Below, piece by piece: positions 43,743-63,400 of a DNA stretch of 64,000 bases; positions within the stretch are counted from its first letter, which is position 1; every line of letters starts with the position of its first letter. The translations under genes were made by a program, and so were the position numbers. The notes under the pieces were generated by a model that saw nothing but the letters and a program-made list of their open reading frames with translations, was not told the DNA's origin and ran no database searches. This DNA is from Pseudomonas guariconensis (GTDB lineage Bacteria; Pseudomonadota; Gammaproteobacteria; Pseudomonadales; Pseudomonadaceae). The stretch spans positions 372,001-436,000 of the forward strand of contig NZ_JAMYBK010000001.1 in the NCBI RefSeq assembly GCF_024127895.1. Reading direction: 5' to 3'.

Positions 43743-44870
43743 ATGGCCCAACTCTGCGTAGCGCTGGTCGCGGGCGAGGCCAGCGGCGACATTCTCGGTT
43801 CCGGCCTGATGCGCGCGCTCAAGGCGCGCCATCCCGACGTACGCTTCATTGGCGTGGGTGGCCCGTTGATGGAGGCCGAGGGTCTGGTTTCCTACTTCCC
43901 CATGGAGCGCCTGGCGGTCATGGGGCTGGTCGAGGTGCTGGGGCGCCTGCGCGAGCTGCTCAAGCGGCGCAAGGCACTGATCCAGACCCTGATTGCCGAG
44001 AAACCGGACGTGTTCATCGGCATCGATGCGCCGGACTTCACGCTCAACATCGAACTGAAGCTGCGCCAGGCCGGGATCAAGACCGTGCACTACGTCAGCC
44101 CATCGGTCTGGGCCTGGCGGCAGAAGCGTGTGCTGAAGATTCGCGAAGGCTGCGACCTGATGCTCACCCTGCTCCCGTTCGAGGCGAAGTTCTACGAAGA
44201 GCAGGGTGTGCCGGTGCGTTTCGTCGGCCATCCGCTGGCCGACACCATACCGCTGGAGGCCGACCGCCAGGCTGCCCGAGCCGCGCTCGGGTTCGGCGAC
44301 GGCCCCTTGGTGGCGCTCATGCCCGGTAGCCGGGGCGGCGAGGTGGGGCGCCTGGGCGAACTGTTCCTCGACACCGCCCAGCGCCTGCGCGAACGGGTGC
44401 CGGACGTGCGTTTCGTTTCACCGTGCGCCAATCCGGCGCGACGTGCCCAGCTCGAACAGATGCTGCAAGGCCGCGACCTGCCGCTGACCCTGCTCGACGG
44501 CCAGTCGCACCAGGCCCTGGCGGCTTGCGATGCGGTGCTGATCGCCTCCGGTACCGCGACCCTCGAAGCCTTGCTGTACAAGCGGCCGATGGTGGTCGCC
44601 TATCGCCTGGCGCCGTTGACCTTCTGGATTCTCAAGCGCATGGTGCGCAGCCCCTACGTGTCGCTGCCCAACCTGCTGGCCCAGCGCTTGCTGGTACCGG
44701 AGTTGCTGCAGGACGCCGCCACCAGCGAAGCCCTCGCCCAGGCCCTGGCGCCGCTGATCACCGATGGCAGCCAGCAGACCGAACACTTCGACCAGATCCA
44801 CCGTACCTTGCGTCGCGACGCCTCCAACCAGGCGGCCGATGCGGTGTTGAGCTTGCTGGGAGCCCGATAG
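43743..44870 (+). CDS. lpxB: Lipid-A-disaccharide synthase
   Basis: A GT19 glycosyltransferase (375 residues), peripheral at the inner membrane, joining UDP-diacylglucosamine and lipid X. Visible motifs are [40 protein letters not shown] and MPGSRGGEV, and [20 protein letters not shown] in the donor site. It begins 1 nt after the lpxA stop and is 1 nt before rnhB. Confidence 0.97.
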   Translation: MAQLCVALVAGEASGDILGSGLMRALKARHPDVRFIGVGGPLMEAEGLVSYFPMERLAVMGLVEVLGRLRELLKRRKALIQTLIAEKPDVFIGIDAPDFTLNIELKLRQAGIKTVHYVSPSVWAWRQKRVLKIREGCDLMLTLLPFEAKFYEEQGVPVRFVGHPLADTIPLEADRQAARAALGFGDGPLVALMPGSRGGEVGRLGELFLDTAQRLRERVPDVRFVSPCANPARRAQLEQMLQGRDLPLTLLDGQSHQALAACDAVLIASGTATLEALLYKRPMVVAYRLAPLTFWILKRMVRSPYVSLPNLLAQRLLVPELLQDAATSEALAQALAPLITDGSQQTEHFDQIHRTLRRDASNQAADAVLSLLGAR

Positions 44871-44871
44871 G

Positions 44872-45501
44872 ATGCAAATGGGACTGGATTTCAACCTGGT
44901 CGAGGAGCTGGTCGCCGGTGTCGACGAAGTCGGCCGTGGCCCGCTGTGCGGAGCGGTGGTCACCGCTGCGGTGATCCTCGACCCGCACAGGCCAATCCTC
45001 GGCCTGAACGATTCGAAGAAACTCACCGAAGCCAAGCGTGAGGTGCTGTTCGACGAGATCTGCGAAAAGGCCCTGGCATTTTGTATCGCCCGTGCCGAGG
45101 TCGAGGAAATCGACCGCCTGAATATCCTCCACGCGACCATGCTGGCCATGCAGCGCGCGGTGGAGGGCCTGAGCATCACGCCGAAGCTGGCGCTGATCGA
45201 TGGCAACCGCTGCCCAAAACTGGCCGTGCCGGCTGCGCCAGTGGTCCAGGGCGATGCCAAGGTCCCGGCCATCGCCGCTGCCTCGATCCTGGCCAAGGTC
45301 ACCCGTGACCGGGAAATGAGCGCCTTCGAGCTGATCTACCCTGGCTATGGTATTGGCGGACACAAGGGCTATCCCACGCCGGTGCACCTGGAAGCCCTGG
45401 CGCGGCTCGGGCCGACGCCGATCCACCGGCGCTCCTTCGCACCGGTGCGCGCAGCCTGGGAAGCCCGCGACGGTATCACCGGGTCTCTGCTCGAGCCTTG
45501 A
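44872..45501 (+). CDS. rnhB: Ribonuclease HII
   Basis: Cuts RNA in RNA-DNA hybrids and removes single misincorporated ribonucleotides. The 209-residue enzyme carries the metal-binding residues in [20 protein letters not shown] (Asp, Glu) and [11 protein letters not shown] (Asp), with the fourth in the [12 protein letters not shown] region. It follows lpxB by 1 nt. ATG 44872 is preferred over 44878. Confidence 0.96.
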   Translation: MQMGLDFNLVEELVAGVDEVGRGPLCGAVVTAAVILDPHRPILGLNDSKKLTEAKREVLFDEICEKALAFCIARAEVEEIDRLNILHATMLAMQRAVEGLSITPKLALIDGNRCPKLAVPAAPVVQGDAKVPAIAAASILAKVTRDREMSAFELIYPGYGIGGHKGYPTPVHLEALARLGPTPIHRRSFAPVRAAWEARDGITGSLLEP

Positions 45502-45586
45502 TTGGCCCCAAGATTGCCATCCCCGAAAAGCCCGTGCGCACTGCCTAATTACCTCCCCCCGACACTCACTCGACCGGCTGTTGGGT

Positions 45587-45592
45587 TACAAT
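45587..45592 (+). promoter_or_regulatory. Possible -10 element for dnaE
   Basis: TACAAT in TTGGGTTACAATCCCGCC, 38 nt before the dnaE start. No clear -35 is seen. Confidence 0.45.
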
Positions 45593-45629
45593 CCCGCCCT
45601 TGTCGTTCCGCACTGCCACAGGATCATCC

Positions 45630-49154
<3,525 letters not shown>

Positions 49155-49259
49155 ATCGACCAATTTTAATCTCGACCTGAATGCGCCTGATCCCTTAAGG
49201 TAGGGCGCCAAACGGATCAACCGGCCGGCCGCCTGGCCGTAGACCCAAGACGGATGCCT

Positions 49260-50207
49260 ATGAACCCGAATTTCCTGGATTTCGAACAGCCGATTGCCGA
49301 CCTGCAAGCCAAGATCGAAGAGCTGCGCCTGGTGGGCAACGACAACTCGCTGAACATCAGCGATGAAATTGCCCGTCTGCAAGACAAGAGCAGCACCCTC
49401 ACCGAAAGCATCTTCGGCAACCTGACCAGCTGGCAGATCGCCCGCCTGGCCCGTCACCCACGCCGCCCCTATACCCTGGACTACATCCAGCACATCTTCA
49501 CCGAGTTCGAAGAGCTGCACGGCGACCGTCATTTCGCCGACGACGCCGCGATCGTCGGGGGTACCGCGCGCCTGGATGGCAAGCCGGTGATGGTCATCGG
49601 CCACCAGAAGGGCCGTGAAGTGCGCGAGAAGGTGCGCCGCAACTTCGGTATGCCGCGTCCGGAAGGCTACCGCAAGGCCTGCCGCCTGATGGAAATGGCC
49701 GAGCGCTTCAAGATGCCGATCCTCACCTTCATCGACACGCCGGGCGCCTACCCGGGCATCGACGCCGAGGAGCGCAACCAGAGCGAGGCCATCGCCTGGA
49801 ACCTGCGCGTGATGGCGCGCCTGAAGACCCCGATCATCGCCACCGTGATCGGTGAAGGTGGCTCGGGCGGCGCGCTGGCCATCGGTGTGTGCGACCAGCT
49901 GAACATGCTGCAGTACTCCACCTACTCGGTGATCTCGCCGGAAGGCTGCGCCTCGATCCTGTGGAAGACCGCCGACAAGGCTGCCGATGCTGCCGAGGCC
50001 ATGGGCATCACCGCCGAGCGCCTGAAGAGCCTGAACATCGTCGACAAAGTCATCAACGAGCCGCTGGGCGGTGCCCACCGCGACCCGGCGAAGATGTCCG
50101 AGAGCATCCGCGCCGATTTGGTCGAGCAGTTGGACATGCTCGGCAAGTTCGACTACGACGCCCTGCTGGAGCGCCGGTACGAGCGCCTGATGAGCTACGG
50201 CGTCTAA
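49260..50207 (+). CDS. accA: Acetyl-CoA carboxylase carboxyltransferase subunit alpha
   Basis: With AccD transfers carboxyl from biotin to acetyl-CoA, the committed step of fatty-acid synthesis. The 315-residue crotonase-fold protein begins [20 protein letters not shown] and has the oxyanion/CoA regions [20 protein letters not shown] and [20 protein letters not shown]. An ATG two codons upstream (49254) is the alternative. It follows dnaE, a conserved order. Confidence 0.98.
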   Translation: MNPNFLDFEQPIADLQAKIEELRLVGNDNSLNISDEIARLQDKSSTLTESIFGNLTSWQIARLARHPRRPYTLDYIQHIFTEFEELHGDRHFADDAAIVGGTARLDGKPVMVIGHQKGREVREKVRRNFGMPRPEGYRKACRLMEMAERFKMPILTFIDTPGAYPGIDAEERNQSEAIAWNLRVMARLKTPIIATVIGEGGSGGALAIGVCDQLNMLQYSTYSVISPEGCASILWKTADKAADAAEAMGITAERLKSLNIVDKVINEPLGGAHRDPAKMSESIRADLVEQLDMLGKFDYDALLERRYERLMSYGV

Positions 50208-50442
50208 GGCCAGCCGTCGAGCGGCACTGGGGCTGCCTTGCAGCCCCTCGCCGGCAAGCCGGCTCCCACAGAATCCTCTACCCGGCACTCGATGTGTGAA
50301 CCCCAAGCGCCCACAAGCGCTTCTGCCAGGCAGATGATGTTTGAACACCGCTGGCCCCTGTGGGAGCCGGCTTGCCGGCGAGGGGCGAAGCGGCCCCCAA
50401 TGGCAGCGTAATGGGGCTACCCCGCTCACGTGCGAGGCCTTC
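50208..50442. repeat. Inverted REP pair between accA and tilS
   Basis: Two REP elements face each other in this 235-bp gap. The arms 50244-50271 and 50358-50385 are perfect 28-bp reverse complements (core GCCGGCAAGCCGGCTCCCACA), separated by 86 bp. Each has its own GGGGCTGC or GAAGCGGCCCC foot outside the arms (50229-50247 and 50386-50398). Both arms also hold GCCGGCnnGCCGGC palindromes. The 86-bp spacer has no gene or obvious promoter. Confidence 0.85.
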
Positions 50443-51738
50443 ATGATCGACCTTACCGCTTCCCTCTCTCCCTGGCTCAATGCCCCTGCCTGGTGCGTCG
50501 CCTTCTCCGGCGGTCTCGACTCCACCGTCTTGCTGCACTTGCTGGCCGACTACCGCCGTACCCATGACGCGCCACCGCTGCGTGCCGTGCACGTCCACCA
50601 TGGCCTGCAGCCCGCCGCCGACGATTGGCCGGGTCATTGCCAGGCAATCTGCGCCGCCCTGGGTATCGAACTGAAGGTGATCCGCGTCCAGGTCGCCCCT
50701 GGCGCCAGCCTCGAGCAGGCCGCCCGCGATGCCCGCTATGCCGCCTTCGCCGCAATACTGGGGCCGGGCGAGGTGCTGTTCACTGGCCAGCACCGCGAAG
50801 ACCAGGCCGAGACGCTGCTGTTTCGCCTGCTGCGTGGTGCCGGCCTGCGCGGGCTGGCGGCCATGCCTGTGCAGCGGCCGCTGGGGCAGGGCAGGTTGGC
50901 CAGGCCGCTGCTGGCGGTGACGCGGGCCGCGTTGCTTGAATATGCCGGAACATGGGGGCTGTCATGGATCGAGGACCCTTCGAACGCCGACACCGCCTTC
51001 GCCCGCAACTACCTGCGTGGCGAGGTCTTCCCGCTGCTGCGCCAGCGCTGGCCCCAGGCCGCCGCCAATCTGGCGCGCACGGCCGAGCACCTGGGCGAAG
51101 CGCTGGGTCTGCTGGACGACCTGGCCGCCGCCGACCTGGTGGCGGCCCACGGCCAGGCGCCATTCGCCTGGCTCGGCCTGGACTCCCTCGACCTGGCCAC
51201 GCTGGCAGCATTGTCACCCGCACGCCAGCGTAATGCCCTGCAATACTGGCTGAGCAGCCGCACACGCCTGCCCGACAGCCGGCACTGGGCCGGCTGGGAG
51301 TGCCTGCGTGACGCTGCGGCGGACGGCCAGCCGCTATGGTGCCTGGCCGACGGAGTGGTGCAGCGTAGCCACGGCCGCATCTGGTGGTTGAGCGGCGCCT
51401 GGCTGGCGCCGGTGCAGGGCCGGCATGGTTGGGACGATCCTGGTGGGGTGCTGCCGCTGCCCGGCAACGGCAGCGTGCACCTGGCAGGCGAGGCCCCGCC
51501 TGGCGAATTGTCCATCGCCTATCGTCAGGGCGGCGAGGTGCTCGACCTGCCTGGCCGTGGCCGACGAGACCTCAAGCGCCTGCTCAACGAGCTGCAGGTA
51601 CCTCACTTCGTGCGCCCGCGCCTGCCGCTGCTGTACCAGGGCGAGCGCCTGCTGGCGCTGGCCAACCTGCCCTTGCCGGGGCAGGGCGCGGTGCGCCTGT
51701 GCTGGCAGCCGCCGACGAACGTGCAAGGTTTGAGCTGA
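50443..51738 (+). CDS. tilS: tRNA(Ile)-lysidine synthase
   Basis: Converts the wobble C34 of the CAU-anticodon tRNA-Ile to lysidine using lysine and ATP; essential for AUA decoding. The 431-residue protein has the PP-loop CVAFSGGLDSTVLLHLLADY at about residues 18-37, QHREDQAETLLFRLLRGAGL, and the C-terminal TilS domains including RDLKRLLNELQVP. ATG 50443 is used; the longer upstream frame runs into the REP repeats. A high-GC, Leu/Arg-rich sequence is normal for this gene here. Confidence 0.96.
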   Translation: MIDLTASLSPWLNAPAWCVAFSGGLDSTVLLHLLADYRRTHDAPPLRAVHVHHGLQPAADDWPGHCQAICAALGIELKVIRVQVAPGASLEQAARDARYAAFAAILGPGEVLFTGQHREDQAETLLFRLLRGAGLRGLAAMPVQRPLGQGRLARPLLAVTRAALLEYAGTWGLSWIEDPSNADTAFARNYLRGEVFPLLRQRWPQAAANLARTAEHLGEALGLLDDLAAADLVAAHGQAPFAWLGLDSLDLATLAALSPARQRNALQYWLSSRTRLPDSRHWAGWECLRDAAADGQPLWCLADGVVQRSHGRIWWLSGAWLAPVQGRHGWDDPGGVLPLPGNGSVHLAGEAPPGELSIAYRQGGEVLDLPGRGRRDLKRLLNELQVPHFVRPRLPLLYQGERLLALANLPLPGQGAVRLCWQPPTNVQGLS

Positions 51739-51749
51739 AGGGTACATTC

Positions 51750-51762
51750 GGGTAGACTACCC
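51750..51762 (+). terminator. Small hairpin after tilS
   Basis: GGGTA-gac-TACCC lies 12 nt after the tilS stop and is followed by TCCCTTCTT. The stem is only 5 bp, so termination is doubtful. Confidence 0.35.
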
Positions 51763-51986
51763 TCCCTTCTTGATACAGCTTCTGTGGGTTCATCGAAAAC
51801 ACGGGAGTTGCCGATTACCAAGCAGTTTTTTGCTGGGCTGATTCTTAAAATGACGAGCGAGCTCCATGCCGGGGATGCCCCCGGTCTGTACAGACGCGGC
51901 AGTTTTTCGAGATGCACTGTGATTGACGCAGGTGATCGGGGGCTTCGGCCTTCCTTCGCTTTCTCCGGCGGCGCTGGCCGCTTTAA

Positions 51987-54485
<2,499 letters not shown>

Positions 54486-54518
54486 AGCCCATTTCTCCGG
54501 TAAAGTACCGCACGTTCC

Positions 54519-55927
<1,409 letters not shown>

Positions 55928-56010
55928 GCAAGAGATGGTAAAAAGGCAGCAGCCGAGGCTGTCTGAACGTTCGTACTGAACAGTCAGACGCTTCTTACGG
56001 GTTTCTGTCG

Positions 56011-56038
56011 ACGAAGCCTGGCCTCGGCCAGGCTTCGT
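56011..56038 (+). terminator. Hairpin between eno and ftsB
   Basis: ACGAAGCCTGG-cctcgg-CCAGGCTTCGT, a perfect 11-bp stem, about 83 nt after the eno stop and 46 nt before ftsB. No T run follows. Confidence 0.6.
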
Positions 56039-56084
56039 GCTATTGGAAGTTCGCTGCGGCGGCCTTTTACCTCTGGATATCTTG

Positions 56085-56366
56085 ATGCGCAGTCCCTATT
56101 GGTTGTTCCTCGTCCTGCTCCTGTTGCTCGGTGGCCTGCAGTATCGCCTGTGGGTGGGTAACGGTAGCCTGGCGCACGTGGCCGAGCTCAAGCAGCAGAT
56201 TGCCGAGCAGCAAGCGGAGAACGAGCGGCTGCTGGAGCGCAATCGTGTGCTCGACGCCGAAGTCCTGGAGTTGAAAAAAGGTATGGAAACCGTGGAAGAA
56301 CGGGCCCGCCACGAACTGGGGATGGTCAAGGAGGGCGAAACCCTCTACCAGCTGCCGCAGAAATGA
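56085..56366 (+). CDS. ftsB: Cell division protein FtsB
   Basis: A 93-residue bitopic divisome protein that joins FtsL and FtsQ to activate septal cell-wall synthesis. A short cytoplasmic end (MRSPYW) leads into one membrane helix (about residues 6-23, LFLVLLLLLGGLQYRLWVG), then a periplasmic coiled coil (about residues 30-65, VAELKQQIAEQQAENERLLE). The C-terminal ARHELGMVKEGETLYQLP is typical. Its stop overlaps the ispD start (ATGA). Confidence 0.95.
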   Translation: MRSPYWLFLVLLLLLGGLQYRLWVGNGSLAHVAELKQQIAEQQAENERLLERNRVLDAEVLELKKGMETVEERARHELGMVKEGETLYQLPQK

Positions 56367-57070
56367 CCCAGACACTACCGGCCTTCTGGGCCGTGATTCC
56401 CGCCGCGGGCATTGGCGCCCGCATGGCTGCCGACCGCCCCAAGCAGTACCTGCAACTGGGGGGGCAGACCCTGCTCGAGCATAGCCTGGACTGTTTCCTC
56501 GACCATCCCACGCTCAAGGGCGTGGTGGTCAGTATCGCCGCCGACGATCCGTACTGGCCCGGCTTGCGCTGTGCCGGCGATCCGCGCATCCAGCGAGCGC
56601 CCGGTGGCCGCGAACGGGCCGACTCGGTGCTCAATGCGTTGTTGCTGTTGCATGCCCAGGGGGCGTCGGACAACGATTGGGTACTGGTGCACGACGCCGC
56701 GCGACCGAACCTGGCACGCAGCGATCTGGACCGGCTCCTGTCGGAATTGGCTGGCGACCCTGTGGGAGGTTTACTTGCGGTACCCGCGCGCGACACCCTC
56801 AAGCGTGCCGATGGCAATGGGCGGGTCAGCGCCACGGTGGACCGCAGCACCATCTGGCAGGCCTATACCCCGCAGATGTTCCGCCTCGGCGCCTTGCACC
56901 GGGCGCTGGCCGAGTGCCTGGTGGCGGATGTGGTCGTCACCGACGAATCATCCGCCATCGAGTGGGCCGGCCACGCACCGCGACTGGTCGAGGGGCGCAG
57001 CGACAACATCAAGGTGACCCGTCCGGAAGACCTGGAATGGTTGCGCCAGCGCTGGGCCAGCCGGCGCTGA
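56363..57070 (+). CDS. ispD: 2-C-methyl-D-erythritol 4-phosphate cytidylyltransferase
   Basis: Third step of the MEP isoprenoid pathway: CTP + MEP to CDP-ME. The 235-residue protein has the nucleotide-binding VIPAAGIGARMAADRPKQYL, the VHDAARPNL motif, and ARDTLKRADGNGRVSATVDR near the active site. It is coupled to ftsB, as in most gamma-proteobacteria, but here ispF lies 3 kb away instead of next to it, because the LysR-frmA-fghA module is in between. Confidence 0.97.
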   Translation: MTQTLPAFWAVIPAAGIGARMAADRPKQYLQLGGQTLLEHSLDCFLDHPTLKGVVVSIAADDPYWPGLRCAGDPRIQRAPGGRERADSVLNALLLLHAQGASDNDWVLVHDAARPNLARSDLDRLLSELAGDPVGGLLAVPARDTLKRADGNGRVSATVDRSTIWQAYTPQMFRLGALHRALAECLVADVVVTDESSAIEWAGHAPRLVEGRSDNIKVTRPEDLEWLRQRWASRR

Positions 57071-57164
57071 TCGAGCCTCTGGCGGGTCAGTTAAGATCTT
57101 TAGCGGCGTTTGGGGCCGCTTCGCAGCATTTGCCGAACTGTGCAAAGGCGCAATCCCTGGCACC

Positions 57165-58061
57165 TCATGCCGCCCGGTACTCCGGCAACTGCGCCAAGCC
57201 TTCCTTGAGGTAGTCCACCAGCCTGCGCACCTTCGGCGACAGGTGCCGCTGTTGCGGATACAGTGCCCATACTGCGGTATTCGGCGGCTGGTGCGCCTCC
57301 AGCAACGACACCAGTGCCCCGCTGTTGAGGTGCTCGAGCACGTAGTAGTCCGGCAACTGGCACAACCCCATCCCCAGCAATGCCGCATCCAGCACCGCCT
57401 GCCCGCTGTTGCAGCGCCAGTTGCCCTGGACGCGTTGGCTCAGCTCGCGTCCGTCCTGCTGCAGGACCCAGATGTCCGAACTGCCGATCAGGCAGTTGTG
57501 CCGGGCCAGCTCCGACAGGCTGTGGGGCCGCCCGTAGCGTTCCAGGTAGGCCGGCGAGGCGCACAGGTACATGCGCCGCGGCGCCAGGCGGGTGGCTACC
57601 AGGCGTGAGTCCTGCAGGCGGCCGAGGCGGATCGCCAGGTCCATGCCTTCATGCAGCAGGTCAAGGGTGCGGTTGCTCAACTCCACTTCTACCCGCAATT
57701 GTGGATAGAGCGCCAGGAAGCGGGTCACCAGCGGCACGATGAAGCGCTCGCCGTAGGCCACCGCGCAGGTCATGCGCAGCAACCCCTTGGGTTCGCTGGC
57801 CAGGTCGCCCATGGCACGCAGGGCCTCCTCGCGGCCATCCTGCAGCCGTTGGCAATGCTGCAGGAAGGTCTGCCCGGCCTCGCTCAGGGTCACGCGCCGG
57901 GTACTGCGGTACAGCAGGCGGGTCTGCAGGCGCTCCTCCAGACGGGCGATCTGGCGGCTGACATGCGAGGAGGAAACCCCCAGGCGTTCGGCCGCGCTGG
58001 TGAACTGGCCCGACTCGGCCACCGCGACGAATTCGTCGATGCCTTCCCAGCGACTGCTCAT
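57165..58061 (-). CDS. LysR-family transcriptional regulator
   Basis: A 298-residue LysR regulator: N-terminal winged helix-turn-helix (FVAVAESGQFTSAAERLGVS, then SSHVSRQIARLEERLQTRLL) and a C-terminal substrate-binding domain (RMTCAVAYGERFIVPLVTRF...). The overall sequence belongs to the large group that resembles PtxR/AaeR-like regulators of aldehyde and aromatic genes. It diverges from frmA with a 108-bp gap that holds an AATAAT-N17-ATTATT inverted repeat. Regulation of frmA-fghA is the simplest reading but is inferred. Confidence 0.88.
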   Translation of the reverse strand: MSSRWEGIDEFVAVAESGQFTSAAERLGVSSSHVSRQIARLEERLQTRLLYRSTRRVTLSEAGQTFLQHCQRLQDGREEALRAMGDLASEPKGLLRMTCAVAYGERFIVPLVTRFLALYPQLRVEVELSNRTLDLLHEGMDLAIRLGRLQDSRLVATRLAPRRMYLCASPAYLERYGRPHSLSELARHNCLIGSSDIWVLQQDGRELSQRVQGNWRCNSGQAVLDAALLGMGLCQLPDYYVLEHLNSGALVSLLEAHQPPNTAVWALYPQQRHLSPKVRRLVDYLKEGLAQLPEYRAA

Positions 58062-58079
58062 GGATTATCCCTGTATGGC

Positions 58080-58108
58080 AATAATGTTTTGACTCAAGCC
58101 GGATTATT
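58080..58108. promoter_or_regulatory. Possible LysR operator between LysR gene and frmA
   Basis: AATAAT (58080-58085) and ATTATT (58103-58108) are inverted repeats 17 bp apart in the shared intergenic region. LysR sites are often dyads of this kind with AT-rich ends; binding is untested. Confidence 0.4.
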
Positions 58109-58142
58109 CACGAAAAGCCCCTGAATTACACTGCCAGCGTGA

Positions 58143-59282
<1,140 letters not shown>

Positions 59283-59290
59283 GGTCTGCC

Positions 59291-60145
59291 ATGAGCCTGG
59301 AAAACATCTCCTGCCAGAAGAGCTTCGGCGGCTGGCACAAGCGCTACCGACACAGTTCCAAGGTGCTGGGCTGCGACATGGTGTTCGCCGTCTACCTGCC
59401 GCCGCAGGCCGAGCAGGGCGAGAAGCTGCCGGTACTGTACTGGCTCAGCGGCCTGACCTGCACCGACGAGAACTTCATGCAGAAGGCCGGCGCCCAGCGC
59501 CTGGCCGCGGAGCTTGGGCTGATCATCGTCGCCCCCGACACCAGCCCGCGTGGCGAACAGGTGCCGGGCGATCCGGACGGCGCTTGGGATTTCGGCCTGG
59601 GCGCTGGCTTCTACCTCAATGCCACCCAGCAACCCTGGGTCCAGCACTACCGCATGCACGACTATGTGGTGGAGGAGCTGCCCGCCCTGGTCGAGGCGCA
59701 TTTCCCGGCGTCCGACCAGCGCAGTATCAGCGGTCACTCCATGGGCGGCCATGGCGCCCTGGTATGCGCCTTGCGCAATCCGGGGCGCTATCGTTCGGTG
59801 TCGGCGTTCTCGCCGATCAGCAACCCGATGGACTGCCCTTGGGGCGAGAAGGCGTTTTCCCGCTACCTGGGCGAGGATCGTTCACGCTGGCGCGAGTGGG
59901 ATGCCAGCGTGCTGTTGGCCGAGACACCGTCCGGCCAGTGCCCGCCGTTGCTGGTGGACCAGGGCGACCGGGACGACTTCCTGGAAAAGCAGCTCAAACC
60001 CGAGGCCCTGGAGCAAGCCGCACGCAAGGCCGGCCACGAGCTGACCCTGCGCCTGCAGCCAGGTTATGACCATAGCTACTACTTCATCGCCAGCTTCATC
60101 GACGAGCACCTGCGCCACCACGCCGTAGCGCTGGGCCGGGTCTAG
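59291..60145 (+). CDS. fghA: S-formylglutathione hydrolase
   Basis: Second enzyme of glutathione-dependent formaldehyde detoxification, releasing formate and glutathione. The 284-residue alpha/beta hydrolase has the nucleophile Ser in [16 protein letters not shown] at about residue 147. The Asp and His of the triad lie in [10 protein letters not shown] and [13 protein letters not shown]. It follows frmA immediately and ends at a large hairpin. Confidence 0.97.
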   Translation: MSLENISCQKSFGGWHKRYRHSSKVLGCDMVFAVYLPPQAEQGEKLPVLYWLSGLTCTDENFMQKAGAQRLAAELGLIIVAPDTSPRGEQVPGDPDGAWDFGLGAGFYLNATQQPWVQHYRMHDYVVEELPALVEAHFPASDQRSISGHSMGGHGALVCALRNPGRYRSVSAFSPISNPMDCPWGEKAFSRYLGEDRSRWREWDASVLLAETPSGQCPPLLVDQGDRDDFLEKQLKPEALEQAARKAGHELTLRLQPGYDHSYYFIASFIDEHLRHHAVALGRV

Positions 60146-60149
60146 CCGC

Positions 60150-60198
60150 GAGCTGCAAGAAAAGCAGTCCGCCGCCGATGTGCTTTTGCTTGCAGCTC
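60150..60198 (+). terminator. Long hairpin after fghA
   Basis: GAGCTGCAAG (60150-60159) pairs with CTTGCAGCTC (60189-60198), extended by AAAAGCA/TGCTTTT (60160-60166 and 60181-60187) with a 1-nt bulge. Roughly 17 paired positions, about 5 nt after the fghA stop. Same GCTGCAAG core as the hairpins at 9820 and 14039. Confidence 0.65.
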
Positions 60199-60239
60199 AG
60201 AGCAGGGAAGAGCATCCGCGCAAGGTCGAGCAAAGCAGG

Positions 60240-60245
60240 TAGAAT
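60240..60245 (+). promoter_or_regulatory. Possible -10 element of ispF
   Basis: TAGAAT in AGCAGGTAGAATCACGCCC, 32 nt before the ispF ATG. No good -35. Confidence 0.4.
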
Positions 60246-60276
60246 CACGCCCTGACTCAAATCGGGGCGTTTTTCT

Positions 60277-60750
60277 ATGCGTATTGGCCACGGCTACGAT
60301 GTGCACCGTTTCTGCGACGGCGATTTCATTACCCTGGGTGGGGTACGTATCCCCCACAAGTACGGCCTGCTGGCCCATTCCGACGGCGATGTGCTGTTGC
60401 ACGCCCTGAGCGATGCGCTGCTCGGCGCCGCGGCGCTGGGCGACATCGGCAAGCATTTTCCCGACACCGACCCGCAGTTCAAGGGCGCCGACAGCCGCGT
60501 GTTGCTGCGCCATGTGGTCGGCATCGTCCAGGCCAAGGGCTGGAAGGTCGGCAACGTCGACGCCACCATCGTCGCCCAGGCGCCGAAGATGGCACCGCAC
60601 ATCGAGACCATGCGCCAGCTGATCGCCGAAGACTTGCAGGTGCAACTGGACCAGGTCAACGTCAAGGCCACCACCACCGAGAAGCTGGGCTTCACCGGCC
60701 GCGAGGAGGGCATCGCCGTGCACGCGGTGGCCCTGTTGCTGCCAGCATGA
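60277..60750 (+). CDS. ispF: 2-C-methyl-D-erythritol 2,4-cyclodiphosphate synthase
   Basis: Cyclises CDP-ME 2-phosphate in the MEP pathway. The 157-residue trimeric zinc enzyme has [11 protein letters not shown] (metal ligands), [20 protein letters not shown] and the C-terminal [20 protein letters not shown]. It starts a tight cluster ispF-truD-surE-pcm with overlapping ends; its stop overlaps truD as ATGA. Confidence 0.98.
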   Translation: MRIGHGYDVHRFCDGDFITLGGVRIPHKYGLLAHSDGDVLLHALSDALLGAAALGDIGKHFPDTDPQFKGADSRVLLRHVVGIVQAKGWKVGNVDATIVAQAPKMAPHIETMRQLIAEDLQVQLDQVNVKATTTEKLGFTGREEGIAVHAVALLLPA

Positions 60751-61792
60751 CCGAACTGGAACTGCTGGGTCCGCGTGCATCGGGCGAGGCGTTGGGCAGC
60801 GCGGTGCTCAAGGCGGTGGCCGAAGACTTCCAGGTCGACGAAGTGCTGGACATTCCCTTGTCCGGCCAGGGCGAGCACCTCTGGCTGTGGGTCGAAAAGC
60901 GTGACCTGAACACCGAGGAGGCTGCCCGCCGCCTGGCCCGTGCTGCCGGCGTGCCCCTGCGCGCCATCAGCTACGCCGGGCTCAAGGACCGCCAGGCCCT
61001 GACCCGCCAGTGGTTCAGCCTGCACCTGCCGGGCAAGGCCGACCCTGATCTGTCGCGTGCCGAGGACGCCAGCCTGCGCGTGCTCAAGCGGGTGCGCCAC
61101 CAGCGCAAGCTGCAGCGTGGCGCCCATTCAGCCAACGGCTTCACCCTGCGCCTGACCGCCCTGGTGGCGAATCGCCAGGCCCTGGATGCTCGCCTGGAGC
61201 AACTCAAGCGCCAGGGCGTGCCGAACTACTTCGGCAGCCAGCGCTTCGGCCATGCCGGTGGCAATGTCCATGACGCCCAGGACTGGGCGGCCCGCGCGGC
61301 CCTGCCGGAGCAGCGCAACCTGCGTTCGCGCCTGTTGTCGGCGGCGCGCAGCTACCTGTTCAACCAGGTCTTGGCCGCACGGGTCGCCGACGGCAGCTGG
61401 CAGCGGGCCCAGGTCGGTGATTTGCTGGCTTTCACCGACAGCCGTAGTTTCTTCGCGGCAGGCGAACAGGAGTGCGCCGATCCGCGCCTGGACATTCTCG
61501 ATCTTCACCCCACCGGGCCGCTCTGGGGCGCGGGTTCTACACCTGCTGGCGGGGCTGGCGCGGCACTGGAAACCGCCATCGGCGAGCGGCACCCGGCGTT
61601 GTGCCAGTGGCTGGCCCTGGCGGACATGAAGCACGAGCGGCGTATCCTGCGGCTCCCTATTGGCGGGCTGACGTGGCATTATCCCGAGCCTGATATCCTG
61701 CAACTGGAATTCGTCCTTCCGGCCGGATGCTTCGCCACCGTTGTGGTGCGCGAGCTTGTCGATCTGGTGCCGGCGGGGCAGACGGACAGCCC

Positions 61793-61805
<13 letters not shown>
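60747..61805 (+). CDS. truD: tRNA pseudouridine(13) synthase
   Basis: Isomerises U13 in tRNA-Glu. The 352-residue protein has the TruD catalytic Asp in [17 protein letters not shown] at about residue 80 and [20 protein letters not shown], the conserved insertion-domain hinge. Its 3' end overlaps surE by 13 nt. Confidence 0.95.
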
Positions 61806-63219
<1,414 letters not shown>

Positions 63220-63309
63220 GGGGACGCGGAATATTTGCTGCGGCGACGAATTCTCGGGCCCTGGCCCTGTCTATCTGGCTGCCTCTGCGGCGAAGGCCCG
63301 GAGCATGAA

Positions 63310-63328
63310 GCCACCCAAGCCGGGTGGC
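63310..63328 (+). terminator. Terminator after pcm
   Basis: GCCACCC-aagcc-GGGTGGC, a perfect 7-bp stem followed by CTCGTTTAT, about 90 nt after the pcm stop. The U-tract is short and doubles as the nlpD promoter -10. Confidence 0.65.
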
Positions 63329-63334
63329 CTCGTT

Positions 63335-63340
63335 TATAAT
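63335..63340 (+). promoter_or_regulatory. -10 element for nlpD
   Basis: TATAAT in CGTTTATAATTGCAAC, just after the pcm terminator, implying a leader of about 55 nt before the nlpD GTG. No consensus -35, so it may depend on an activator or on RpoS. Confidence 0.55.
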
Positions 63341-63400
63341 TGCAACAATATTGCATTGCGTAGCGTCATATCGGTTATCGGCACCATAAGGGGAGCGCGG

